A stretch of 64,000 nucleotides of DNA from Niabella beijingensis (GCF_020034665.1 NZ_JAIQDI010000001.1:806001-870000), one strand, 5' to 3'. Shown: positions 1 through 9,984, numbered from the stretch's first letter. Translations and numbers: made by a program. The notes: a model not told the origin generated them from the sequence alone.

Positions 1-2
1 GG

Positions 3-1280
3 GTGGCGCAATACCAGGATATAGACATCATTGATAAATTTATAGAAACAGAACGCCTGGCAATCGGGGTATTTGAAAACGATATCTTCTTTCGTTTTGA
101 AACAGCCTTCAAAGGAGATCATCAGGGTTTTGAAGAAGCCCTGTGGAAAGAATACCAATCCTGGTTCAACCCTCCGGTACCAGAAAAAGATGTGCTGCTG
201 GCTTTAAGGAATGACGGCGTTCTGGATCCAATATTTGAACCCCGGTTTAATACAGAAAGCGGCTTCAGCGGCCTGTTGAAAGAACTGCTGCGGTTGCGGG
301 AGCATCTTGAAGGGTTTGAAGAAACCTTTTTCTGCTTATACTTCCCTACTGCAAAGCAACACCAGTTTATGCTGGGCAGTTGGCTGGCAGCGAAATTAAA
401 AAAAGACATTCCACCCTTTATAAGACTGGTTACCATTGACCATGCCGCTGACAGAAACATACATACAGGAAAAAATAACCTTATTGTAGAGCTGGAACCA
501 AAGCTGGACATGATGGGAGCGATCAATAACGAAATGGATAAAGGCGGTGGCAGCAGCGAAATGGTCAGCCCGGAAGCCCGTTTAACCAAGCAGATCCGGG
601 TAGTGATGGATACAATTTTAAAAAAGGACAGATCACTTAGCGACAGGGAAGTGAAAAAGATGCTGGACCTGGCAAAAGAAACCGGCAATCCCTCTACCTA
701 TATTTCGTCCCTGCTGGTAGCATCGCAGGTGCATTATAATATTAAAGATCACGACCAGGCTGCCCGGTATGCAGACGATGCCATTGGAAGATCGGAAGCA
801 GTAATGGAAAAAGGCGATGCCACCGGGTATCATTGCTGGAAAGCCTGCATGATGCTAAAGGGTGCCCTGCTTTCAGCAAAGAGAAAATGGGAAACAGCGA
901 TTACCGTTTATGAAAAAATGGCTGTAACGGCGTTAAAGTACAGCGATGTGTTTTTTGTAATGGAGGGGCATCGCATCAGCGGTCATCTTTATTATTTAAG
1001 AGGGCGGCACGAGCCGGCGTTTGAGCACTCGCTGCTTGCACTGGTGGCTGGGAGTAATTTAACACAGGAGGTCATCCGCCAATCTACTTTTCTGCATGCA
1101 GCACATCTGGCTGTTTTTCTGGGTGAAAAAGTACGCCCCAAAGACGATCTAAAAGCGCTGGAAGAACAGCTGGCAATATGGATCGGGCCGGACTGGGCCG
1201 AATTGATATCAGGAACGGAGTTTGAAAAAAGTACGGCAAAACCGAGGTCCCGTTTTTTACCCACGGTACCATTTAAATAA
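3..1280 (+). CDS. TPR-like protein upstream of Rhs toxin, possibly 5'-partial
   Basis: I do not recognise a named family. The reading frame is open to the window edge and begins with a GTG at base 3, so the true start may lie outside the window. The C-terminal half (about residues 215-375) is alpha-helical and looks like tetratricopeptide-type repeats, with runs of Ala/Tyr/Leu-rich helices containing YADDAIGRSE and AITVYEKMA. The N-terminal half is acidic and aromatic with no motif I can place. There is no signal peptide or membrane segment. It ends 42 bp before the Rhs gene on the same strand, so it is probably co-transcribed. By analogy with genes that sit directly before Rhs/PAAR effectors it could be a loading adaptor or chaperone, but that is inference from position only. 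Confidence 0.6.
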   Translation: MAQYQDIDIIDKFIETERLAIGVFENDIFFRFETAFKGDHQGFEEALWKEYQSWFNPPVPEKDVLLALRNDGVLDPIFEPRFNTESGFSGLLKELLRLREHLEGFEETFFCLYFPTAKQHQFMLGSWLAAKLKKDIPPFIRLVTIDHAADRNIHTGKNNLIVELEPKLDMMGAINNEMDKGGGSSEMVSPEARLTKQIRVVMDTILKKDRSLSDREVKKMLDLAKETGNPSTYISSLLVASQVHYNIKDHDQAARYADDAIGRSEAVMEKGDATGYHCWKACMMLKGALLSAKRKWETAITVYEKMAVTALKYSDVFFVMEGHRISGHLYYLRGRHEPAFEHSLLALVAGSNLTQEVIRQSTFLHAAHLAVFLGEKVRPKDDLKALEEQLAIWIGPDWAELISGTEFEKSTAKPRSRFLPTVPFK

Positions 1281-1322
1281 GTGTACTCTTAACCTTATTG
1301 AAAAAATGAAAACTATTTAACA

Positions 1323-4300
1323 ATGGCAGCAACAGGATCAGCACCCAGTAAGGGATTCGGAGAACTCTTTGGCGATGCCAAAGGCAAGCTGGACGATTTA
1401 CAGGCCGGCCTTGCAAGTATCCTGCCTTCCATGCCAGGCATGTCTGCCGGAAAATATTTTGACCTGGCAATCGGGATCGATTTTGAACAGACCATCATGC
1501 CTCCCTGTCCGGTATTTCCCGTACCCCATGTAGGCCTGATCTTTGATATTTTTGGCGCCATCATGAGCGCCATTGCCTCGGCGCTGCCCACACCACCTGA
1601 ACCTCCTGAAGGCGAAGAAGCACCGGTAACCGTATTAAGTGTTTGTACGGCTATTATAAATGCATTGAAACCTTCTGTACAGGTGCACGGACGCTGGATT
1701 AACAATGCCGGCACCCCGGTAATGCACCTTCCGGCAATGTTTCTGCATCTGCTTCCTTTGGCAGTACCTACCTCTTCTTCTGAAATGTGGATGGGCAGCA
1801 GTACAGTGCTGGCAGACGGCGGCCCCTTTTCCACCCAGTTCCATCCTTCCCTGTCCTGCAACCTGGTAGGCTTTCCGAGCTTACCCCGGATGAATAAAAC
1901 ACCACGCCCGGTTTTGGATCTTATGTTGCCCACTTCTTTACTGCTCGCCATTATAAGCAGCGGCAAACCGGTAGTGGTAGGCGGGCCACCCACCATTGAC
2001 CTGTTCCAGTTATTTTTTAAAATGGGGTTACAGGCGCTGATGAAAAAGGTCAAGATCAAAAAGATCGATGCGCTTGGGAATAAGTTCCAGAAAAAGATCG
2101 ACGATATCGCAAAGACCAATCCAAAGCTGGCCGCAGCGCTGCAACCGATTAAATGTAAAAATTTTGGAGAGCCGGTAGATGCCGCTACAGGAAGGGTGAT
2201 CCATAATAACGTGGACTTTGAGCTGCCGGGCCCCATTCCCCTGGTGTGGGAGCGTACCTATTACAGTGATGCGGAAGTAGAGACCTCGCTGGGTTATAAC
2301 TGGCACCACGGTTATAATATGGGCCTGCGCGATGTAGGTAACGGTTTTACACTGCGCCTGCGCGATGGGCGGGAAGCCGCGATGCCTTACCTGCAAACCG
2401 GTGAAATCTTTTATCATCGTATCGAACATTTATTTTTTGAACGGGATACAGACGGATATTTTATAACGGACAGCAGTAAGCTGGTTTACCGCTTTAACGG
2501 TAAACAGAACCGGGAGGGCTTCGGCATGTTGTCATCCATAACCGATCCGCAGGGTTTTGCCATCTTATTTCATTACGACTACAGGGGAGCGCTTATTGAA
2601 ATAATTGACAGTTGCAGCCGCCGTTTAACAGTGGAGCACGATGAAAAAGGCCATGTTACTGCAATACATACCCTTGCCAATGGCAAACAACTGAATTTTA
2701 TACAATACCATTACGATGCCCTGGGAAATATGACCCGTACTGAAGATGTGATGGGCGCCGTTAAGCATTTTGAGTATGATGATCATTTACTGGTAAAGCT
2801 TACCAACCAAAGCAATCACAGTTTTTACTGGGAGTATGAAGGCCGGGGCGACGATGCCCGTTGTATTCATACCTGGGGGGATGGCGGCACACTGGAGTAC
2901 TGGACGGAATACCAGCAAAATGATGATGGCAGCGGCACTACCATTACCCGCAATAGCCTGGGCCATGCCACTGAATACCATTACGATAACAGTAAGCTTA
3001 TTTTTAAAATCATTGATGCGAATGGCGGTATTACCCGCCAGGCTTATAATCCGCTGCAGGACCTGGAAGTGGTGGTAAATCCGGAAGGAGGCTCCGTCAG
3101 GTATGCATACAATGCCTATGGGAAAATAGTACGTATTACAAATGAGAATGATGAGTCCAGCGACTATAATTACGATGACCGTCTTAACCTTGTTTACGCC
3201 GGCAGTCCGGGAGGCAGGAGCCTGAGCTGGGCATACGATAAGCAAAACCGGCTGATAAGCCGTACCGGCGCCGGTGGTAATACCGTTTACTACGTGTATG
3301 AAGATAAACAGCTGCGATGGATCAAAGACAATAAAGGGCGGAAGTTTGAATTGCAATACGATAATCAATACAACCTTAGCCGGCTCCGCTACCCTAACGG
3401 GCTGCAGCAGATTTGGGAATACGACGACCTGAGCAATCCAACGTACCATATGGATGTACGGGGAAACAGCACCCATTTTAAATACAATGATGCAGGCCTG
3501 GTAACAGAACTAAAAGAGCCTGATGGCAATGTACATCATTTTGACTATGACAGGGCCGGTAACCTGGTGCAGGCAAAAGGCATCGGCCACCAGGTTCAGT
3601 TTGAGTACGGTCCACTGGGTATCTTAAGAAAACGGACGCAGAACAACCGCTCCGTACAATTTAACTACGACACGGAACTGCAATTGAAAAGCATTGCCAA
3701 TGAGGGCGGCGAACTGTATAAGTTTGGACTGGATCCTATGGGCAATGTGGTAAATGAATGGGGCTTTGACGGACTGCACCGCCGCTATATCCGCGATGGG
3801 AACGGTCAGGTAACAAGAGTATTGCGCCCGGATGAGCGCTGGACCACTTATGCTTATGACGGAACAGGCAATGTTGTACAGGAAACACACAGCGATGGCA
3901 GCATGGCTGCCTATAAATACAATGCAGACAGCCTGCTAACCGAAGCCATCAATGAAAACGCGCATATCCGGGTCGAACGGGACAAAGCCGGTCGCGTGGT
4001 AAAGGAAATACAGGATGGTTACGAGGTAATAAAAAGCTACACTAAGGAAGGTAGCTGCATTTATACCGGCAGCAGCCTGGGCGCCGTAATTGAAATGGAA
4101 TACGATGAGTGGGGAATGCTTACACAAATAAGCGGTACCCGCAGCGCGGACGCCGCTGCCGGGCCCAAACCCCAACCCACCGAGGTCGATCAGAAAATAA
4201 AAGAGATCAATGCCGTCATCAGCCGGGTTACAGGACGTGCGCCGGCAGCGGAAGCATCCGGCCCCCAACAGGAATCCACTGCGTGGAAGGCGCTCTTTCA

Positions 4301-5876
4301 GCGGGACGATACGGGGCTGGAACTGCACCGCCAGCTTTCCGGTAATGTGGAAGTAAAAACCGAGCGCGACCGGCTGGGCCGTGTAACCCGCCGCAGCATT
4401 GGCGCTAAAAATATAGAACAAAGTCGTACCCGGTACGACTGGGGCATGGGCAATAAGCTTCATAAACTGGTAGACGAGCTGACAAAAGCACAGGCCAATT
4501 TTGAATACGATGCCTTTGACAGCCTCATCAGCGCTTCCTATGAAAGCAAAAGCGGCGCCACTGAAACCATTTACCGGGTACCGGATAAAATAGGGAACCT
4601 GTTCAAGACCCGCAACCGAAGCGACCGGAAATACAGCAAGGGCGGGCGCCTGCAGGAGGACGATAAATACGCTTACCATTATGATGGCGAGGGCAATATT
4701 ATTTTTAAGGAATTTAAAACCAATGAAAATGCCGCCGCTATTGTGCATACGGAATATGCCAAAGCGCAGGGCATTGCTTTTAAACGCAGCGGCACCGGCT
4801 GGCTCTATGAATGGGCGGGCAACGGTATGCTTAAAAAAGTGATCAACCCCGGCGGCCGGGAAATTGAATTTTATTACGACCCCCTGGGCAGGAGGATTGC
4901 CAAGATTGTACTGGATCAAAATGCCCGGTTTTTTGAGGAAAGCAACGGCGTTGTTACCCGCTGGGTATGGGATGGCAATGTGCCGCTGCATGAATGGAAA
5001 TATGAAGGTGCCTATCCCCCAAAAAAATCGGTTGACGAAGAAGGCATTAAAGAAGAAAAAGAGCCGGTTGAAAATCTGAGTACATGGATATTTGAGCCCG
5101 ATAGTTTTGTACCTTGCGCCAAGCTCATTGATAATGAACAATACAGTATTGTAACCGATTACCTGGGTACCCCCACCCATGCTTATAGCGGCTCCGGCGA
5201 AAAAGTTTGGGAGCGGGAACTGGATATTTATGGAACGGTAAGAAAAGAAAGCGGTGAAAAAGGTCTGGTGCCGCAGCTTTACCAGGGACAGTATGTGGAT
5301 GAAGAAACCGGACTGGCCTATAACCGGTTCAGGTACTATGATCATGAAAGTGGCGGGTATATAAGTCAGGATCCTATTGGATTAATCGGAGTTAACCCTA
5401 CCTTATATGGATTTGTACAGGATACAAACACATGGATTGACTTATATGGGTTGATGCCTGGGGGAATGAAAGGAGCAACTTCCAAAGTTACAGCAGGAAA
5501 ACATTCAAGCTCACTCCCATCAAAAAATAAAGTTCACTCTGAAATGCGAAACTTAAACGAACTTGCAGATCAGGGAAAGCTAAAAGGTCAGGATGTTGTA
5601 ATATCAGATGTTAAAGGTCAGTTTCCGGAAGGGGTTATAAAAGAGGTTCAGGTTTGTGCGGAGTGCCGTACCAACATGTTTGACCCACTCATTCGTGGCG
5701 AAGCAAATAGTGTAACAATTCCCCGAAAAGGAGGTGACCCCATTACTATTCAAAGGGCAGATTTTGTCGCTGCAAGGGCAGACACAAAGGCTGTAGTGGA
5801 TAAATATGCAGGTACCAGGAAATATGGTGCGCGATCCAATGAGTCTTTTGATGCACTAGAACGACATCAACATTAA
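1323..5876 (+). CDS. Rhs/YD-repeat polymorphic toxin with C-terminal deaminase-like domain
   Basis: A 1517-residue Rhs protein, probably a contact-dependent or type VI-delivered toxin. Residues 1-260 are Gly/Pro-rich with hydrophobic stretches and a PAAR-like look (VHGRWINNAGTPVMHLP, then MGSSTVLADGG). The segment from about 278 (CKNFGEPVDAATGRVIHNN) is the usual entry to the Rhs shell. Dozens of YD repeats follow (YDALGNMTR, YDRAGNLVQ, YDPLGRRIAK). The conserved Rhs core ends near 1377 with DPIGLIGVNPTLYGF...WIDLYGL. The last 140 residues are the variable tip. They carry HSE (1405-1407) and CAEC (1445-1448), the zinc/catalytic signature of cytidine-deaminase-fold toxins; the HxE followed by an LN helix resembles YwqJ-like deaminases. 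The tip is more AT-rich than the shell, as expected for a swapped cassette. A putative immunity gene starts 3 bp after the stop. The nucleic-acid target is unknown. Confidence 0.88.
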   Translation: MAATGSAPSKGFGELFGDAKGKLDDLQAGLASILPSMPGMSAGKYFDLAIGIDFEQTIMPPCPVFPVPHVGLIFDIFGAIMSAIASALPTPPEPPEGEEAPVTVLSVCTAIINALKPSVQVHGRWINNAGTPVMHLPAMFLHLLPLAVPTSSSEMWMGSSTVLADGGPFSTQFHPSLSCNLVGFPSLPRMNKTPRPVLDLMLPTSLLLAIISSGKPVVVGGPPTIDLFQLFFKMGLQALMKKVKIKKIDALGNKFQKKIDDIAKTNPKLAAALQPIKCKNFGEPVDAATGRVIHNNVDFELPGPIPLVWERTYYSDAEVETSLGYNWHHGYNMGLRDVGNGFTLRLRDGREAAMPYLQTGEIFYHRIEHLFFERDTDGYFITDSSKLVYRFNGKQNREGFGMLSSITDPQGFAILFHYDYRGALIEIIDSCSRRLTVEHDEKGHVTAIHTLANGKQLNFIQYHYDALGNMTRTEDVMGAVKHFEYDDHLLVKLTNQSNHSFYWEYEGRGDDARCIHTWGDGGTLEYWTEYQQNDDGSGTTITRNSLGHATEYHYDNSKLIFKIIDANGGITRQAYNPLQDLEVVVNPEGGSVRYAYNAYGKIVRITNENDESSDYNYDDRLNLVYAGSPGGRSLSWAYDKQNRLISRTGAGGNTVYYVYEDKQLRWIKDNKGRKFELQYDNQYNLSRLRYPNGLQQIWEYDDLSNPTYHMDVRGNSTHFKYNDAGLVTELKEPDGNVHHFDYDRAGNLVQAKGIGHQVQFEYGPLGILRKRTQNNRSVQFNYDTELQLKSIANEGGELYKFGLDPMGNVVNEWGFDGLHRRYIRDGNGQVTRVLRPDERWTTYAYDGTGNVVQETHSDGSMAAYKYNADSLLTEAINENAHIRVERDKAGRVVKEIQDGYEVIKSYTKEGSCIYTGSSLGAVIEMEYDEWGMLTQISGTRSADAAAGPKPQPTEVDQKIKEINAVISRVTGRAPAAEASGPQQESTAWKALFQRDDTGLELHRQLSGNVEVKTERDRLGRVTRRSIGAKNIEQSRTRYDWGMGNKLHKLVDELTKAQANFEYDAFDSLISASYESKSGATETIYRVPDKIGNLFKTRNRSDRKYSKGGRLQEDDKYAYHYDGEGNIIFKEFKTNENAAAIVHTEYAKAQGIAFKRSGTGWLYEWAGNGMLKKVINPGGREIEFYYDPLGRRIAKIVLDQNARFFEESNGVVTRWVWDGNVPLHEWKYEGAYPPKKSVDEEGIKEEKEPVENLSTWIFEPDSFVPCAKLIDNEQYSIVTDYLGTPTHAYSGSGEKVWERELDIYGTVRKESGEKGLVPQLYQGQYVDEETGLAYNRFRYYDHESGGYISQDPIGLIGVNPTLYGFVQDTNTWIDLYGLMPGGMKGATSKVTAGKHSSSLPSKNKVHSEMRNLNELADQGKLKGQDVVISDVKGQFPEGVIKEVQVCAECRTNMFDPLIRGEANSVTIPRKGGDPITIQRADFVAARADTKAVVDKYAGTRKYGARSNESFDALERHQH

Positions 5877-5879
5877 ATC

Positions 5880-6563
5880 ATGAATATAACTAAATCAAAA
5901 GCCAACTTTATCCAATTCACACTTGATCCAGACACTACCTGGACAAGGATCGATATTATCGCCGGTGAGAATTTTCGCACCCTGGGGGATGCGTTTCAAT
6001 TAAACATCACCCCCCTTACCGATGCAACGCTGGTTCCTTTTTCCAACTTTCAGATTGAAAATCAAAAAACACTGATTTTAGATGTTACCGTCAATAAATC
6101 TCTTTCCAGATATCAGATAGACTTAACCAAACATAAAGCAGGTTTGGCGCTTGCTGAATTTATTGAGGAGTATAATGCAGGGGCGCTGAAAATAAAAACA
6201 ACTTTTTCAGACTCGATTAAAATCGAAACAGATAAGCAATTTTTCAAATTTCAAATTGAAGATATTTCTTACAATGACACAAACATTGAAAATAAAAAAT
6301 GGCTCATTGTCAGCAGGAATAAATACGGAGTTTATGCGCAAATAAAGGAACCCTTAATTGCACAACGCCGGTATGAGCAGATAAAATCGGTTGAACTCAG
6401 GGACAATTTATTGAAAGTTGAATGTGCGGGTAAAGACGTCTGGAATGAATCTGCCGACGAAATTGCACCTTCGCTTTATACATGGGAACTCAACATTCAA
6501 CCGGAATTCTCTGAAATTGTCAGAACACTCTTAACTATTTGTATCGAGCAATTAAATAAATAA
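5880..6563 (+). CDS. Probable immunity protein for the Rhs deaminase toxin
   Basis: A 227-residue cytoplasmic protein with no signal peptide, rich in Ile, Lys, Asn and Asp, and from no family I recognise. It begins 3 bp after the Rhs stop codon, the standard position for the cognate immunity gene of an Rhs toxin. Its base composition is clearly more AT-rich than the genes on either side and matches the toxin tip, so tip and this gene look like one exchanged cassette. The next gene is on the opposite strand about 200 bp away, so the operon ends here. Immunity function is inferred from position, size and composition; no direct binding motif is visible. Confidence 0.6.
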   Translation: MNITKSKANFIQFTLDPDTTWTRIDIIAGENFRTLGDAFQLNITPLTDATLVPFSNFQIENQKTLILDVTVNKSLSRYQIDLTKHKAGLALAEFIEEYNAGALKIKTTFSDSIKIETDKQFFKFQIEDISYNDTNIENKKWLIVSRNKYGVYAQIKEPLIAQRRYEQIKSVELRDNLLKVECAGKDVWNESADEIAPSLYTWELNIQPEFSEIVRTLLTICIEQLNK

Positions 6564-6765
6564 ATCTTCATTCCAGGCTGGTGGCACCTACACCACCACT
6601 GCCATCTGCTAACCGACACTCCATGGGTTTAGGAAGCCCGAAAAGAAAATAACAGGGCTTCCGGTCATCCATTTTTGAATGAAACAACAGCGGCCATAAC
6701 CGGGCCCGGGTCGCATAAAATGTATAGCTTGTTTGAAGTTGCATCAACAGATCTCTAACAGTCTC

Positions 6766-7821
6766 CTACACGGCCAGCAACGCCCTCCCAAATGATTCCA
6801 CAATGACTGCTGCTGAGTCCGCGGTAGCGGTCAGCGGCAGTTCCGTACCGGCCCAGAGACTGGTAAACTCCGGATCGTCCTGCGCCTGCGCCATTTTACG
6901 AAGCGGGGCGGTCAGCGCATTCTGATAAGGATAGGGCGGCACCGGGATACCGGAAGTTTCGATCGCGGTGATAAAAGCATTGGAAATGCCCCTGGCCCAC
7001 CGGCCGGAAAAAGCAGTGGTCAGCACTGAACGGGGGTCTTCCCCGGTCAGCATTTTTTTATACGAAGAAATCGCCAGACTTTCATCCGTGGGAATAAACA
7101 GTGTTCCCAGTTGTATTGCTGCTGCCCCCTGATCAAACAACGTCTTTGCTGTACCACTATTCCGTATACCCCCCGCAGCAATCAGCGGGATGGTCAGTGC
7201 AGCTTTCACTTGCCTCAGCAATACTTCCAGCGGTTGTTGCGGCAGTACATTTTCATTCAGAAAACTGCCGCGATGCCCGCCGGCCTCAATCCCCTGGGCC
7301 ACCACCATATCAATGCCTTTGTTTTGCAGATACACCGCTTCTTCCAGGCTGGTAGCCGTACCGATCAGCAGTATATTGTTCTTTTTCAGCAACGCGATAC
7401 TTTTATCATCCGGGCATCCGAATGTAAAGCTTATAATGCGTACCCGTTCTCTAATAAGCACCTCCAGTTGGTCTTTATAAGAATAGAAGCGGGGCAGCTG
7501 CAGATCGGTGTCCGTCAATACATATCCGTGCTCCTTTGCCAGCTGTTGTATCAGCCGGCGCATAGGCTCCAGCGTGGTGATGTCCACTTCGGGAATGTGG
7601 TGCACAAACAGGTTAACGGCATAGGGCCGTGAGGTAAGCGTATTGATCCTGTGCAGTAATGCGGCCACCGCATCCGGTGAAAGTCCGCCAACAGGAAGTG
7701 ATCCCAGTCCGCCCGCATCGGATGCCGCTGCCACCATCTCTGGTGAGGAAACACCAAGCATGGGCGCCTGTATTACCGGGAATCTTATCTGTAACGTGTC
7801 GAGTAATACCCTGGTATGCAT
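6766..7821 (-). CDS. Nitronate monooxygenase (NPD/2-nitropropane dioxygenase family)
   Basis: An FMN-dependent TIM-barrel oxygenase of about 351 residues. The N-terminus reads FPVIQAPMLGVSSPEMVAAASDAGGLGSL, typical of the family, and GIEAGGHRGSF (His next to the flavin site) followed by AAGGIRNSGTAKTLFDQGA and AIQLGTLF matches the phosphate-binding end of the barrel. These enzymes oxidise alkyl nitronates such as propionate-3-nitronate, but some members act on other substrates, so the exact substrate is not certain. I start at the ATG at 7821 (MHTRVLLDTLQ); the longer frame would need a GTG at 7854 and adds a Lys-rich tail not typical of the family. It lies about 50 bp downstream of mutS2 on the same strand. 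Confidence 0.88.
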   Translation of the reverse strand: MHTRVLLDTLQIRFPVIQAPMLGVSSPEMVAAASDAGGLGSLPVGGLSPDAVAALLHRINTLTSRPYAVNLFVHHIPEVDITTLEPMRRLIQQLAKEHGYVLTDTDLQLPRFYSYKDQLEVLIRERVRIISFTFGCPDDKSIALLKKNNILLIGTATSLEEAVYLQNKGIDMVVAQGIEAGGHRGSFLNENVLPQQPLEVLLRQVKAALTIPLIAAGGIRNSGTAKTLFDQGAAAIQLGTLFIPTDESLAISSYKKMLTGEDPRSVLTTAFSGRWARGISNAFITAIETSGIPVPPYPYQNALTAPLRKMAQAQDDPEFTSLWAGTELPLTATADSAAVIVESFGRALLAV

Positions 7822-7872
7822 CTTTTTGTTTTTTTTTGAATGGATCCGGCACACTGCACAACACCGGTGCGG

Positions 7873-9984
7873 TCAGCTTTTATCAACGGGCGCTTTTTCC
7901 TTTACCACCACCAGGTCGCTCAGCTCTACCTGCATCGGTAACAGCCCGATCTTTACCACCGCCCGTTTACTTTTTATTTCCAGCACCTCACCTACCTGAT
8001 GGTTGCGCTTCATCTTTACTTTATCGCCGACCTGTATGGAGCCGCCTATCTCTTCATATTTGGACTCGATCTTTTTCTGGATCTTTCCGGTCGCTTTTTT
8101 TTCATTCTTGTTGAACAAAAGATTGTTAATCTGTTTGATCAGCTTCTGCTTGTCCTCTTCCTTCTTCCATTCAATGGTGATCTGTTTCAATTTGCGCTCT
8201 GTATCTTTCAGATAGGCGATCCGTTCTTCTGATATTTTATTCTGCTCGCGCAGCACATTCATTTGCTGGCGGTGCCGCTCCTTATCCATCACCCGTTCCA
8301 TTTCTTTTTTCAGCCGCTCATTTTCCCTGATCAGCCGCTCCAGCTCCTGGTCTTTTTTTGTCAGGTCGCGCAGGTTCTGTTCTGTCTTGTTCAGCAATTT
8401 ATCCAGCCGGTACTGGTCATCATCTACCATCTGCCGGGCCTGGTTGATCAGGCGCTTCTCCAATCCGATGCGTTCGGCAATGGAAAAGGTATACGAGCTT
8501 CCCGGCCGTCCCACGATCAGCTGGAACAGCGGCAAAAGATTTTTTTCATCAAAGGCCATGGCGCCGTTCACAATACCATGTGTTTTGCCCGCCATCACTT
8601 TGAGGTTCAGGTAATGCGTGGTTACTATACCATAGGAATGCTTTTTCAGCAGCTCCAGCAGGATCACTTCTGCAAACGCTCCTCCCAGGTTGGGGTCACT
8701 CCCGCTTCCCAGCTCATCAATAAAAAACAGGGTCTTGCCGTTGGCTTGCTCCATGAAATATTTCATATGGATGAGGTGACTGCTGTAGGTGCTCAGTTCA
8801 AATTCCAGGCTCTGCGTATCACCGATATGGATCATCAGTTGCTTGAACACACCGAACTCACTGTTCGGATGCACCGGTACCAGCAAACCGCTTTGCACCA
8901 TCATCTGCAACAGGCCCACCGTTTTCATGGTAACCGTCTTTCCTCCCGCGTTCGGTCCGCTCACCACCAGTATCCGCTGGTCCTGATCGAGGTTGATGGA
9001 CACCGGATAGGTGGGTTTCTGCGAGCGTTTATTGTATAAATAAAGCAGCGGATGATAGGCATTCACCAGGCATACCTGGGCTTTATCCGTCACTACCGGG
9101 AACTCCCCGTTGATATCATTTGCAAATTTTGCCTTGGCCCTAATAAAATCGTATTCCCCCACCACCGTGTGCCAGGCATTCAGCAAAGGAGCATGGACCG
9201 ATAAAGCTGCGGTCAGCTGCCGCAGGATCCGGTCTACCTCCTTACGCTCCTCATGTTCCAGATCCGCCACCTCATTATTGAGGTGCATGGTTTCTTCGGG
9301 TTCAATAAAAGCGGTCTTACGGCTGTCGCTCTCTCCGTGAAGGATACCCTTTACCGCCCGTTTCTGTTCTGCAAAAACGGCGATCACCCGGCGGCCGTTC
9401 ATAAAGCTCTCTTCGATCTCCGCCAGGTAACCCTGTTTGTTGAGTTTGGATACGATCTTATCAAAGATCCGCCGCAGCTCCATCCGCTTCCGGTAAAGAC
9501 TGAGCCGTATGTCTTTCAGTGCGGGTGAAGCACTGTCCTTTACCTGTCCGATATCATCGATCACCTCATCAATCAGGGTAATGATGGCTTTTTCATAATA
9601 GGTGTCTTTTATAACCGCGTGCAGACTTGAATATGCCAGTTTGCGCTCGGCATCGAACCATCGGAAAATCTTTTCGATGCTCTCTGCCAGCTTCCGGATC
9701 TGTAATAACTGCTCACCGGTAAGCAACGCACCGGGGATCGATAATAATTTCAGCTCCCGGGCCAGGTTCAGGAGATAATCATTCGGGAAATAAACCGCAT
9801 GCTGCAGCAGCTGTTTAAATTCATGCGACTGTTTCAGCTCTTCATCAATAAACCGTTTGTGGGTATGAATGCGCAATTGCTCCGCCTTTCGCTGGGCATA
9901 ATCCGTTTCACAATGTTTGGCCAGCAACTCTTTGATCTTGTCAAACTCCAGTTGTACGTATGCCGATTCGGGGTATAATTTCAT
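7873..9984 (-). CDS. mutS2: MutS2-family ATPase lacking the C-terminal Smr domain
   Basis: About 703 residues. The MutS-type ATPase is complete: Walker A GPNAGGKT in VVSGPNAGGKTVTMKTVG, the signature loop STYSSHLIHM, and Walker B FFIDELGSGSDPNLGGA, followed by TTHYLNLK. A core/lever region precedes it, and a long Lys/Glu coiled coil follows (LIRENERLKKEMERV and onward). The protein ends with a small beta domain containing GDKVKMKRNHQVGEVLEI. Typical MutS2 proteins are about 780 or more residues and end in an Smr nuclease domain; here the stop comes directly after the beta domain and only about 50 bp separate it from the next gene, so Smr is absent. MutS2 acts on recombination intermediates and, in some bacteria, stalled ribosomes. 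The start at 9984 has an AGAGAAG ribosome-binding stretch; a longer frame to 10029 adds only basic residues. Confidence 0.92.
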   Translation of the reverse strand: MKLYPESAYVQLEFDKIKELLAKHCETDYAQRKAEQLRIHTHKRFIDEELKQSHEFKQLLQHAVYFPNDYLLNLARELKLLSIPGALLTGEQLLQIRKLAESIEKIFRWFDAERKLAYSSLHAVIKDTYYEKAIITLIDEVIDDIGQVKDSASPALKDIRLSLYRKRMELRRIFDKIVSKLNKQGYLAEIEESFMNGRRVIAVFAEQKRAVKGILHGESDSRKTAFIEPEETMHLNNEVADLEHEERKEVDRILRQLTAALSVHAPLLNAWHTVVGEYDFIRAKAKFANDINGEFPVVTDKAQVCLVNAYHPLLYLYNKRSQKPTYPVSINLDQDQRILVVSGPNAGGKTVTMKTVGLLQMMVQSGLLVPVHPNSEFGVFKQLMIHIGDTQSLEFELSTYSSHLIHMKYFMEQANGKTLFFIDELGSGSDPNLGGAFAEVILLELLKKHSYGIVTTHYLNLKVMAGKTHGIVNGAMAFDEKNLLPLFQLIVGRPGSSYTFSIAERIGLEKRLINQARQMVDDDQYRLDKLLNKTEQNLRDLTKKDQELERLIRENERLKKEMERVMDKERHRQQMNVLREQNKISEERIAYLKDTERKLKQITIEWKKEEDKQKLIKQINNLLFNKNEKKATGKIQKKIESKYEEIGGSIQVGDKVKMKRNHQVGEVLEIKSKRAVVKIGLLPMQVELSDLVVVKEKAPVDKS

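Noticed and set aside
1313..2236. Long reverse-strand open frame opposite the Rhs gene
   Set aside because: It lies wholly inside the Rhs coding sequence in an antisense frame, has no family resemblance and is explained by codon bias of the real gene. The same applies to the long antisense frames at 3936-5345 (Rhs) and 61520-62482 (dxr).
6564..6765. Possible small gene or terminator after the immunity gene
   Set aside because: No ribosome-binding site plus open frame, and only a weak GGTGG/CCACC pairing near 6580; too little to support a feature.
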